NCBI GenBank assembly: GCA_046704385.1 | Contig: JBJKSB010000050.1 | Location: forward strand, 1 to 64,000 | Direction: 5' to 3' | From: GH45 sp046704385 | GTDB taxonomy: Bacteria; Bacteroidota; Bacteroidia; Bacteroidales; SZUA-534 | DNA length: 64,000 nucleotides | Shown: piece after piece, positions 44,913-53,520 of the stretch | How positions within the stretch are numbered: the stretch's first letter is position 1 | Layout of the letters: each line of letters begins with the position of its first letter | Translations under genes and position numbers: made by a program | Notes under the pieces: generated by a model | The model's input: only the letters and a program-made list of their open reading frames with translations | Database searches by the model: none | Told to the model about the DNA's origin: nothing

Positions 44913-45506
44913 TTAATCCTCATCATCAATTTTAACATGACCCCAGTTTTCACCCTTCCTTATTCGGTTAAGCTGTGTGTGGGTTATGCCGAATTCACGT
45001 GCAATTTTATATAATGGATTTTTTCCCCTTTTAATCTTCTTCTTCAACCGGATAACATCAGTCTCGGTCAATTTAGCATGAGTAATATTCCCTTTACGAT
45101 TCTCACGTGCAAATTTCACCTTCGGATTAGAATTATTATGCTGGTTTAATTCGTGTTGAGTTACCCATTTCAGATTCTCAAAGTGATTGTTTAACTTGTT
45201 AAAATCCTTATGGATTACGTATTTATGCCTTGGTGAAGGTTTCTCACAATAAATTGAAGCAACAAGCCGGTGCACAGAATCAGTTACCCTTTTGGTTGTA
45301 CCTTTTGTACGCTTAAAATTATTAACATACTCAAAACCTGATTTATCCTTAAATTGGTTAATGGTACTAAGGAATTGCCATTCATTCTTTTTTTTATTAA
45401 AGTGTTTTACACGGCCATGAGTGGATACTTCATAGATTTCTCCCTCACGCATACCTGGAAGGGTGAATTGTTTCCATTCCTCATTCCAAAATTTTTCTTC
45501 TTTCAT
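44913..45506 (-). CDS. NUMOD4-HNH endonuclease-like protein
   Basis: This 197-aa protein starts with a NUMOD4-like segment (EIYEVSTHGRVKHF). An HNH core of the homing/phage type follows (DSVHRLVASIYCE, then KYVIHKDFNKLNNHFENLKW). The C-terminus is a helix-turn-helix-like DNA-binding tail (LTETDVIRLKKKI, KIAREFGITHTQLNRIRKG). The HNH histidine and Asn residues are present (VIHKDFNKLNNHFENL), but the first His position should be checked. It lies 19 bp upstream of queE on the same strand and is not inside an intron visible here. It may be a free-standing homing endonuclease or a domesticated DNA-binding protein. Confidence 0.78.
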   Translation of the reverse strand: MKEEKFWNEEWKQFTLPGMREGEIYEVSTHGRVKHFNKKKNEWQFLSTINQFKDKSGFEYVNNFKRTKGTTKRVTDSVHRLVASIYCEKPSPRHKYVIHKDFNKLNNHFENLKWVTQHELNQHNNSNPKVKFARENRKGNITHAKLTETDVIRLKKKIKRGKNPLYKIAREFGITHTQLNRIRKGENWGHVKIDDED

Positions 45507-45724
45507 GCTAAGTAATAATAGTAAATAATAAACATCCCTACGACAAAAATAGTAGTTTTACTCATTTCTCCAAAAAAAATAATCAAACGGTTTTAACTAT
45601 ATATAAATCTTTGCAAAAATTAAGGTGATATTTTTAAAATAACACATAGTTAGAGAAAATATAATTTTAAGTGTGTATTAATTTTGAAAAATATATGTAG
45701 TTTTACATCAAAATTTTTAAACAA

Positions 45725-45967
45725 ATGGTAACGTTAAATACAATATTTTTAGGCATTTTGGGAGGTCAGGAAATTCTTCTCATTGTACTTGCAATTTTAG
45801 TATTATTCGGGGGCAGGAAAATACCGGAACTTATGAAAGGTTTGGGTAAAGGGATTAAGGAGTTTAAAAATGCCACCAGTGATACCCAGGTTGGAGAAGA
45901 TCTAAAAGACATTAAAAAAGAAATTAATTCCGTATCTGACGATATTAAAAAAAGCGCCAAGATATAA
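45725..45967 (+). CDS. tatA: TatA/E-type twin-arginine translocase subunit (tatC-linked)
   Basis: This is an 80-aa Tat subunit. It has one TM helix (QEILLIVLAILVLFGGRKIPE), the FGGRKIPEL hinge, an amphipathic helix (LMKGLGKGIKEFKNA) and a longer acidic tail than the paralogue at 37476. It is 7 bp upstream of tatC, so tatA-tatC form the Tat operon. No tatB is recognised, which is usual for Bacteroidota, where a TatA-type protein serves both roles. Confidence 0.93.
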   Translation: MVTLNTIFLGILGGQEILLIVLAILVLFGGRKIPELMKGLGKGIKEFKNATSDTQVGEDLKDIKKEINSVSDDIKKSAKI

Positions 45968-45974
45968 TTAATCC

Positions 45975-46784
45975 ATGTCTAAAAAGGATCCAAATCTTGA
46001 AATGACTTTCTGGGACCACCTGGAAGAGTTACGATGGGTAATTATACGTTCGTTACTGGCTGTTGGCGTTTTTGGGGTTGTCGCCTTTTTGAACAAGAAT
46101 ATAATTTTTGATAAAGTATTTCTCGCACCAAAAGAGCCCTGGTTTTTTACCAATGATATGCTTTGCAGGCTTTCGAAGCTCATTCACTCAAATGCATTGT
46201 GTCTGAATCAAAAAGGCCTTCAGATTATTAATATTAAACTTGCCGGACAATTCACCACACATTTATTTACCTCATTTGCGGTGGGAGTATTTATTGCTTC
46301 GCCATACATCATCTTTGAGTTTTGGCGTTTTGTAAGCCCGGCCTTGCATTCCAATGAAAAAAAATATAGCCGTGGTGCCGTATTTACAAGTTCTTTATTA
46401 TTTATTGTAGGGGTCGTTTTTGGCTATTTCCTGATTGTACCTTTAACATTGAATTTCCTTGGCGGCTATCACGTTAGCGACCAGGTTACCAATACAATTT
46501 CATTGAGTTCATACTTAAGTAATGTGGTTTCTGTATCACTCTCATTGGGTATTGTATTCGAAATTCCTATTTTAGTATATTTCTTAACCAAAACCGGAAT
46601 TATTACGCCTAAATTCATGCGATCGAGCCGCAAGCTGGTTGTGGTTATTCTTTTAATAGTTTCAGCTATAATTACACCACCCGACATGATAAGTCAGATC
46701 ATGGTTTGTATACCACTCTTGTTTTTATATGAATTGAGTATTAAAATCAGTGACAGGGTTTACCGTAAAAGTATAAAAGAATAG
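45975..46784 (+). CDS. tatC: Sec-independent protein translocase TatC
   Basis: This inner-membrane receptor for twin-arginine signal peptides has 269 aa. The N-terminal MTFWDHLEELRWVIIRSL is the conserved TatC signal-peptide-binding segment. Six hydrophobic helices follow, with FWRFVSPALHSNEKKYSRG, a typical TatC periplasmic loop, and VSAIITPPDMISQ. Length is slightly above E. coli TatC (258). It is translated with the tatA gene just upstream. Confidence 0.95.
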   Translation: MSKKDPNLEMTFWDHLEELRWVIIRSLLAVGVFGVVAFLNKNIIFDKVFLAPKEPWFFTNDMLCRLSKLIHSNALCLNQKGLQIINIKLAGQFTTHLFTSFAVGVFIASPYIIFEFWRFVSPALHSNEKKYSRGAVFTSSLLFIVGVVFGYFLIVPLTLNFLGGYHVSDQVTNTISLSSYLSNVVSVSLSLGIVFEIPILVYFLTKTGIITPKFMRSSRKLVVVILLIVSAIITPPDMISQIMVCIPLLFLYELSIKISDRVYRKSIKE

Positions 46785-46927
46785 CCACCCTTACAATCAG
46801 GCGTTTTTTATTTAATAATATATCTATTTATCAAATGATTAATTCATTATTAGCTTAATAGCTTTGGTGTTATCATCAGCCTTTTGTAAATTTACTTTGG
46901 TTTTTAAGGGGCATAATTCACACAAAA

Positions 46928-48349
46928 ATGACAACCATTCAAAATAGAGAAGCTGCAGTAAGTGGCAGATTTTATCCTGCTTACCCAAAGGATTTGAAGG
47001 AGATGCTCCAGGATTTATTTTTTTATAGCTCAAAACCAGAAGCGGATCAACAGGTAAGAGCCATAATTGTCCCCCATGCCGGCTACGTTTTTTCAGGTGA
47101 AGTTGCGGCAGCTGCATTTTCTCAAATTGATCGGAAAAAGGAATTTGAAAATATTTTTATTCTGGCCCCCTCTCATTACGCATCATTTAACGGTGCTTCC
47201 ATATATAATCAGGGTAATTACGAAACTCCGCTTGGGGTGGTGGATGTGAATATTGATTTAGCCAATGCCTTAATCAAAAAAAGCGACCTTTTTGGTTATA
47301 ATAAGGAAGCCCACCGCTTTGAACATAGTATTGAAGTACAATTACCGTTTTTGCAGTATTGGTTAAAAAGCAGGTTCAAAATTGTCCCAATTCTAATTGG
47401 TTCACAACAGCAATCGATACTAAAAAACTTTGCGAATGAACTTAAACCCTATTTTAACGATAGGAATTTATTTGTAATAAGTTCTGATTTTTCACATTTT
47501 CCTGACTACAAAGGAGCCCAGGTAGCTGATAAAAATATGGAAAAGGCAGTAATGCAAAAAAGTATTGAGGCATTGAACAATGCCATTGACCTGAATGACA
47601 GTCTTGAAATTGCCAATTTATCAACCAGTGCCTGTGGGCTTTCTGCTATAAAAACCCTGTTTTATTTAATTGAAAATGATCCCGGACTTGAAATTCTGAA
47701 AAGAAAATATTTGAATTCCGGCGATACAGAGCGCGGTGAACATTCTCGGGTAGTGGGCTATCTTTCTTTTGTGGTCGTAACAATAGAAAAAAAAGAAAAT
47801 GAATTTCATCTGTCAGAAAATAACCGGACTCATTTGCTGACACTTGCCCGAAAATCTATCGAAAATACGTTGCGCCACGATAAAAATGAGATCATTCACG
47901 AAAAAAACCTTGACCCTGATCTGTTAGCTTATCATGGTTGTTTTGTATCGTTACACAAATCGGGCGAATTGCGGGGATGTGTAGGACGTTTTGAACCAGA
48001 TTTTCAGTTATTTGAACTGGTGCAAAAAATGGCTGTTGCTGCTGCTTTCAACGATTCGCGCTTCCCTGACCTTGAACTGGAAGAACTTAAGGATATTGAC
48101 ATTGAAATTTCAGTACTAAGTCCGCTGAAACAAATTTTTTCATCCCAGGAAGTTGAAATCGGGAAACACGGAATTTTAATCAGCCAGGGGTTAAATCGCG
48201 GGACTCTGCTACCCCAGGTAGCTCCCAAAAACAACTGGAACGCTGAAGAATTCATTTCTTTTTGCTCAAAACATAAAGCCGGACTGGGATGGGATGGCTG
48301 GAAAACAGCTGAATTATTTACCTATACAGCTGAGATTTTCTCCGAATAA
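46928..48349 (+). CDS. Memo-AMMECR1 fusion protein (AmmeMemoRadiSam system A/B)
   Basis: This 473-aa fusion has an N-terminal Memo-family domain (about 1-275: GRFYPAYPKDLKEM, IIVPHAGYVFSGEVAA, APSHYASFNGASI, HSIEVQLPFLQ, SSDFSHF). Its histidines form a non-heme iron/dioxygenase-like site. The C-terminal AMMECR1 domain (about 295-473) has GCFVSLHKSGELRGCVGRFE and AAAFNDSRFPDLELEEL. In the AmmeMemoRadiSam system a radical SAM enzyme is the third part and is not found here. The reaction is not established; the A+B fusion is known in Bacteria. Confidence 0.88.
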   Translation: MTTIQNREAAVSGRFYPAYPKDLKEMLQDLFFYSSKPEADQQVRAIIVPHAGYVFSGEVAAAAFSQIDRKKEFENIFILAPSHYASFNGASIYNQGNYETPLGVVDVNIDLANALIKKSDLFGYNKEAHRFEHSIEVQLPFLQYWLKSRFKIVPILIGSQQQSILKNFANELKPYFNDRNLFVISSDFSHFPDYKGAQVADKNMEKAVMQKSIEALNNAIDLNDSLEIANLSTSACGLSAIKTLFYLIENDPGLEILKRKYLNSGDTERGEHSRVVGYLSFVVVTIEKKENEFHLSENNRTHLLTLARKSIENTLRHDKNEIIHEKNLDPDLLAYHGCFVSLHKSGELRGCVGRFEPDFQLFELVQKMAVAAAFNDSRFPDLELEELKDIDIEISVLSPLKQIFSSQEVEIGKHGILISQGLNRGTLLPQVAPKNNWNAEEFISFCSKHKAGLGWDGWKTAELFTYTAEIFSE

Positions 48350-48441
48350 TTCCATAAACTTTTCTTATTGCATCTATAAAATATTCATTAAGGCTCAGGT
48401 TTTGCGATGAAAGTTAGTAAAATTGCACTAAATACATTTTT

Positions 48442-48924
48442 ATGACACAAAATGCAGCCTACTGGATAAACATACTTGAACTCCAGCCTCACCCCGAGGG
48501 AGGTTATTACAGGGAAACTTATAAATCATCATTTGAATTCGGGGGAAAACAAACAGCAACACTTATTTATTATTTACTCCAAAATAATGACTTTTCAGCT
48601 TTTCATAGGCTGAAAAACGATGAAGTGTGGTTATTCCACTCCGGTATTTCACTTACTATATATTCAATAAATGAATCGGGTGAATTTAAGACCCAAATTT
48701 GTGGTGACAAAATCGATGTAGGGGAAGAACTTCAGGTTTTTATTCCTGCAAATACCTGGTTTGCAGCCGAAATTAATTCTGCTGATGGCTATTCCCTTGT
48801 AAGCTGTTTGGTAACACCGGGATTTCTTTGGCAGGATTTTGAATTGGGGAATGTACAAACCTTGATTGAATTATATCCCCAACATGTTAATATGATTAAA
48901 CGTCTGACACAATCTGGCAAATAA
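48442..48924 (+). CDS. DUF985 cupin-like protein
   Basis: This 160-aa single-domain cupin begins with WINILELQPHPEGGYYRETY, which is characteristic of DUF985 (YML079w-like). It continues with FHRLKNDEVWLFHSG and LVTPGFLWQDFELG. Whether it binds a metal is uncertain. It is 92 bp after the Memo fusion and 14 bp before the PAP2 gene, so it probably shares a transcript with the latter. Confidence 0.85.
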   Translation: MTQNAAYWINILELQPHPEGGYYRETYKSSFEFGGKQTATLIYYLLQNNDFSAFHRLKNDEVWLFHSGISLTIYSINESGEFKTQICGDKIDVGEELQVFIPANTWFAAEINSADGYSLVSCLVTPGFLWQDFELGNVQTLIELYPQHVNMIKRLTQSGK

Positions 48925-48938
48925 CTGTTATAATTGTA

Positions 48939-49670
48939 ATGAAACCTGTATTTGACATCAAATTCACAATATTCTGTATCCTTATTATAAATTATATATA
49001 TCCAACCTACGCAACTCAACGGGATACCGTTAAACATGAGTTAATCTGTCAATCGGTAATTCCTGTCACATTAATCTCCACCAGTTGTATAATCACGGGA
49101 AGTAATTTTGAAAAGAATTTTCAAGATAAATTCAGAGGAAATTTACCCGATAATTTCCGAACTCATATTGACAATTATTTACCCTATGTTCCGGTTGGCG
49201 AGATTTATTTAGCTGATTTACTGAGTATACCGTCAAAAAATAATGTATTTAACCAAACAAAATATCTGGCTATTTCAAATTTAATAACTGCTGCTATAAC
49301 CCATGGATTGAAATACTCCGTTGATAAAACCCGACCCGACGGAAGCCATTATTCATATCCCTCAGGCCACACCAGTTTTAGTTTTACTAATGCCACTGTA
49401 CTTTATCATGAATTTAATAACTCAAATAAATTGCTGGCCTACAGCGGTTTTTTAATTGCTACCGGAACAGGAACGCTCAGAATTGCCAACAACAGGCACT
49501 GGCTTTCGGATGTTTTGGCTGGTGCGGGTATTGGAATGCTGGTTACACATCTGGTTTACTATTATGAACCACTAAAAAATTTTAATCCGTTTGGAAAAAA
49601 CATAAAACTGGCCTGTATACCCGTCTGGGATAACAACTATAAAGGATTTTTAATTCATTATACTTTTTGA
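48939..49670 (+). CDS. PAP2-family membrane-associated phosphatase
   Basis: This 243-aa protein has an N-terminal signal or TM segment and the three phosphatase motifs: KYSVDKTRP (K-x6-RP), YPSGHTSFS (PSGH) and RIANNRHWLSD (R-x5-H-x3-D). These make a vanadium-peroxidase-like PAP2 active site in the membrane or periplasm. The hydrophobic helices around motifs II and III support membrane anchoring. A lipid phosphate or undecaprenyl-pyrophosphate substrate is possible. It is 14 bp after the DUF985 gene. Confidence 0.87.
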   Translation: MKPVFDIKFTIFCILIINYIYPTYATQRDTVKHELICQSVIPVTLISTSCIITGSNFEKNFQDKFRGNLPDNFRTHIDNYLPYVPVGEIYLADLLSIPSKNNVFNQTKYLAISNLITAAITHGLKYSVDKTRPDGSHYSYPSGHTSFSFTNATVLYHEFNNSNKLLAYSGFLIATGTGTLRIANNRHWLSDVLAGAGIGMLVTHLVYYYEPLKNFNPFGKNIKLACIPVWDNNYKGFLIHYTF

Positions 49671-49957
49671 ACTGGTAAAAATCGGCAACGTTGCGATATA
49701 AATTAAAAATACCTTCTTCATACGACATTGCTTGTATTGCATATTATCAATACATCATTTACCCTGAGTGGTGCTTGGCTTAAAATGACAGAAGCTCCCG
49801 ATTATCTAAGGGGCAGGCTCTTCAGGCTTCTTCTGTGTAAATTAGTGTAATTCGTGGCTAAAAGAAAGGTTATTCACGATCAACAAATTAATCCTTTGCG
49901 GAATTTGATGCATTCGTTATTGTAACATTAAATTTAACGGAAATTGATTGATAAGAT

Positions 49958-52834
49958 TTACAAAACCGTTTCAATAATTGTGAACAATTCACTGCTTTTA
50001 ATAGGTTTGGTTATATAACCACAAAAGCCTGCCTCCATACATTGTGTTTTATCGTTAGTAGAAGCATATGCAGTTTGTGCAATAATTTTTGTCCTGGGAT
50101 TAATTTTCAAAATACTTTCAGCTACTTCAAAACCACTGACATCCGGCAACTTAATATCCAGCAAAACAAGGTTTATTTCAGGATTCTCTTTAAACATTTT
50201 AATCGCAGTATTACCATCAACAGCAAGCAGTAAAGTACATTTTGTATCTATAAGAAGAGCCTGCAGATATTCTGCATTATATGAATCATCCTCAACCACC
50301 AGGATCACTTTATTTTTCAGTTCCAAATCACGACTGATATCCTCATCAACAATTGCTGCTTTACTACTGATTTTTCTGCAGGGAATAGTAAAATAAAATG
50401 TAGATCCTTTACCTTCCTTCGAATCAACCCAAATTTTTCCTTTCATCAGGTCAATAATTCCTTTTGATATAGACAATCCTAAGCCCGATCCTCCGAATTT
50501 CTGGGCTATATTTTTTTCATCACCCTGCCTGAACCTTTCAAAAATTAGTTTATGTTTAGATGGATGGATACCGATACCTGTATCTTTTATATAAAACTGC
50601 ATTGAATTTTTTACGGAATCGTATTCATATCCCAGTTCAATACTTCCTTTTTTAGTAAATTTAAATGCATTCGATAATAAATTTATCAGAACCTGTTTAA
50701 GCCGGTCGGAATCTATATTGATTTTCAATTTTCTTTCGCCATTGGCATTTAAAGTAAAAACAGCATTACTATTGTTTTGGTCTTTTAATGTTGAAATATA
50801 GCCTGAAATAAAGTCAGCTATAAAATTGTCAATATCCACTTCCGATTCAAATAAAATAAGCTGGTTGGCCTCAATTTTAGAAATATCAAATAAATCATCA
50901 ATAATTTTTAATAAATCATTACTGCGTTTTTCAATTATTGAAGTGAATTTCAGTTGTTTTTCGCTTGAATCAGTCTTTCTTAATAACTCCGAAAAACCCA
51001 TTATCGCATTCATGGGAGTCCTGAGTTCGTGGCTCATATTTTGTAAAAATGCTGTTTTCAGACGGTCGCTGTCTTCGGCTTTTTCTTTGGCTTCTTCAAG
51101 TTGCGAGTTTATATCTTGTATACGGGAAATGTTCTCCTGTAGTTCTTCGTTAATTGCAAGGTACTCTTCATTTAAGGCCAAATACTCATGATTTTTTTCA
51201 AGTAGCGCATCTTCCGCTCTTTTCCTGTCAGATATATCTAAAACAGAACCTTCCAAAATTCCATCTTCAGGATACAATACCAGTGACATTAAGCAACGTA
51301 TTTCTTCCCCTTGCTTATTAACCAAACTACATTCGAAATTTGAAACCTTGCCTTCAGTTTTAATTATATTCAACATTTTAACCCGCTCCGTTTTTTCAAC
51401 CCAATAGCTATCTGCCCGGGAACCTATGAATTCATCCATTGAATAATTAAGCATTTCAAGTACCCTTTTATTAGAATCAAGTACTTCAGAACCGTCAGCA
51501 CGACCACGGAACATTCCAACCTGTGAATTGTCAAAAAGTTTTCTGTATTTTTCCTCGCTAACTTTTATTATTTGTTCAGTTCTTTTCCGTTCAGTAATAT
51601 CAAGAATGGAACCTTCCAGGATGCCGGTTTCCGGATAAAGCACCAAGGATGTCAGGCAATTCAGAATTTCCTTGTTTTTATTAAAAAGCTTGATTTCGTA
51701 ATTATTAACCCGGCCATTTTCCAAGAGCATTTTCACCATCCTTTCACGTTCGGTTTGGTCAACCCAAAAGTTAATAGAAGGATTCCCAACAACTTCTTCT
51801 CTTGTATAATTAAGAATTTCAAGGTATTTGTCGTTAAATTCAAAAATTTCTGAACCATTAAGTCGGGTTCTGAACATTCCAATCTGGGAATTATTAAAGA
51901 GGTTTCTGTATTTTTCCTCACTTTCTTTTAAATACAGATCGGCCTTTTTACGTTCGGTAATATCAAGCACCATACCGATAGCACGAATAGCATTTCCCTC
52001 GCTATCGTACTCAATCCTGCCTTTTTCCTGAACATATTTTGTTATATCGGATTTTGTTTTAATCCTGTGTTCAATATTATATTGAATTTTGTTGCGTAAG
52101 GCCTTGTCAAATTCTCTTTTTACAAAATTACGGTCCGATTCATGCACCTGCATCAAAAAACCTTTATAGTTTGCAATAAAATCTTTGGGTTCAACCTGAA
52201 AAATCTTAAAAACTTCATCCGACCAAAAAAGTTTATCATTCAAAATGTCGAGTTCCCAGTGACCAACATTCGCAATAGCCTGGGCTTCGTTTAAAATATT
52301 CACGGTTTTCGAAAGCTCAGCATTCGAAAGTTCAAGTTCAACAGTACTCTTTCCTATTTTATTTTCTAACAAATTATGGTGCTTTTCCAGTTCACGGTAG
52401 CTTCCTGTAAGAGCCTCCTTTTGCTTTCTATTTTCAATGGAAATTGCAACTATATTGGAAAGATTTTGGATAGCCGGAATTAATTCTTCTAAAAATTCAT
52501 TGTTTACTTTGATCGTCACCCAGGCGTAGTTTGAAGTAATTGTTGACAAGTTGAATGAATGAATTTTCTCATCCTGGTTTTCTTCCAATAAACAATGGTC
52601 CTGAGTATTAAAAAATTTACATTCCTGGCAACGTTCCGAAATGAGCTCACCAAAAGGTTCTTTTAAATCACGAATGCAAACTTTGCAGCCTTCAATCCCC
52701 TGAAGACTGACCATAGCTTCGTGAATAAACTGGTTCAACCTTAAATCAACAGGTACCGAAGAAATAAGGTTGCCCACCGCAAAAATCTGATTTAGCGAAC
52801 GAAGAATATTATTATTTTTTTTAGTTTCAGGCAC
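49958..52834 (-). CDS. PAS hybrid sensor histidine kinase with C-terminal receiver
   Basis: This 958-aa protein is cytoplasmic (no clear TM helix). A GAF-like, Cys-rich N-terminal sensor (about 1-150, with CKVCIRDLKEPF and ISERCQECKFF) is followed by three PAS/PAC repeats (about 180-540). The kinase core has H602 in NMSHELRTPMNAIMGFSEL, a LINLLSNAFKF N-box, and GGSGLGLSIS. A receiver domain has phospho-acceptor D893 in LVLLDIKLPDVSG and Lys in GYITKPI. The start is GTG at 52834, which overlaps the stop of a 59-aa ORF. The Cys-rich sensor may bind an iron-sulfur cluster or heme; that is inference. Confidence 0.9.
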   Translation of the reverse strand: MPETKKNNNILRSLNQIFAVGNLISSVPVDLRLNQFIHEAMVSLQGIEGCKVCIRDLKEPFGELISERCQECKFFNTQDHCLLEENQDEKIHSFNLSTITSNYAWVTIKVNNEFLEELIPAIQNLSNIVAISIENRKQKEALTGSYRELEKHHNLLENKIGKSTVELELSNAELSKTVNILNEAQAIANVGHWELDILNDKLFWSDEVFKIFQVEPKDFIANYKGFLMQVHESDRNFVKREFDKALRNKIQYNIEHRIKTKSDITKYVQEKGRIEYDSEGNAIRAIGMVLDITERKKADLYLKESEEKYRNLFNNSQIGMFRTRLNGSEIFEFNDKYLEILNYTREEVVGNPSINFWVDQTERERMVKMLLENGRVNNYEIKLFNKNKEILNCLTSLVLYPETGILEGSILDITERKRTEQIIKVSEEKYRKLFDNSQVGMFRGRADGSEVLDSNKRVLEMLNYSMDEFIGSRADSYWVEKTERVKMLNIIKTEGKVSNFECSLVNKQGEEIRCLMSLVLYPEDGILEGSVLDISDRKRAEDALLEKNHEYLALNEEYLAINEELQENISRIQDINSQLEEAKEKAEDSDRLKTAFLQNMSHELRTPMNAIMGFSELLRKTDSSEKQLKFTSIIEKRSNDLLKIIDDLFDISKIEANQLILFESEVDIDNFIADFISGYISTLKDQNNSNAVFTLNANGERKLKINIDSDRLKQVLINLLSNAFKFTKKGSIELGYEYDSVKNSMQFYIKDTGIGIHPSKHKLIFERFRQGDEKNIAQKFGGSGLGLSISKGIIDLMKGKIWVDSKEGKGSTFYFTIPCRKISSKAAIVDEDISRDLELKNKVILVVEDDSYNAEYLQALLIDTKCTLLLAVDGNTAIKMFKENPEINLVLLDIKLPDVSGFEVAESILKINPRTKIIAQTAYASTNDKTQCMEAGFCGYITKPIKSSELFTIIETVL

Positions 52835-53006
52835 TCTTTTTTCTTTCAGCTAAAAATTCATCGGTAGTAATATAGTAAGGATATTGAACATCATACCCTT
52901 CTGATTTGGTTGCAATATAAAAGTTCTTTAAATTGTCTAACATCAATTGAATTACAAATTTACCTGAAGCATATCCCAATTCAATTTTATCACACTCGGT
53001 ACACAT
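52827..53006 (-). CDS. 59-aa ORF overlapping the hybrid-kinase start
   Basis: This short frame is too small for a standard ORF list. It encodes 59 residues starting MCTECDKIELG, then GKFVIQLMLDNLKNFYIATK and ITTDEFLAERKKSA. Its TGA overlaps the kinase GTG by 8 bases in another frame. Codon pattern and residue mix look protein-like, and the same frame stays open and protein-like about 18 codons upstream of the ATG (to about 53060) before a stop. It could be a coupled small sensor partner, or the 3' remnant of a longer gene. I recognise no family. Confidence 0.45.
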   Translation of the reverse strand: MCTECDKIELGYASGKFVIQLMLDNLKNFYIATKSEGYDVQYPYYITTDEFLAERKKSA

Positions 53007-53060
53007 GATTCTAAAATTATTAAAGTTGCTTTCCCAGATTTTGTTGTAAAAATCTATTAT

Positions 53061-53520
53061 TCAGAGCTTTGAAATATTACTTGCTTATTTATCTGTTATA
53101 TCGTCAACACATTAAAAATATAAAAAGGTTTTTGATAAACAAAAAATTCCTGTGAATTGTTTGTAGCCGCCAACTTTGAAAATTCAACTATTTAACTTTT
53201 GAAATTTAAACAATTAATAAAATTAGAACTAACGGTATATGTAAAAAACAAACTATAATTTTGATGGAGCTGTACATAAAAACCTCAATAGAAATCTTAA
53301 ATTACAGGTGGAACTATATAACCGGCCTCATTAAAATTCATGCATAAATTAATTGTTGGAGCAATTTGTTACTTGAAGTTTTAAACCATCGGAATCAATT
53401 TTAATAACAAAATGCATGTTCAATTTGTTTCGATATATAAAATCATATATTTATCATTTACTTCAATAATATTTTTCTTAAATTTGAGATAACCTGTGAA
53501 TTATAACCTGACATAAAACT
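53061..53520. other. AT-rich intergenic stretch with a possible promoter box
   Basis: There is no gene, repeat or RNA I can support in this stretch of the 514-bp gap. A TAAATTTG match (TAnnTTTG type) at 53479-53486, 35 bp before the TonB receptor start, is the only candidate promoter element. Confidence 0.4.

Noticed and set aside
49790..49870. GTGTAATTCGTGGCTA-like stretch as a new repeat
   Set aside because: Similar words are common in Bacteroidota intergenic DNA, and I saw only one copy here, so no claim is made.
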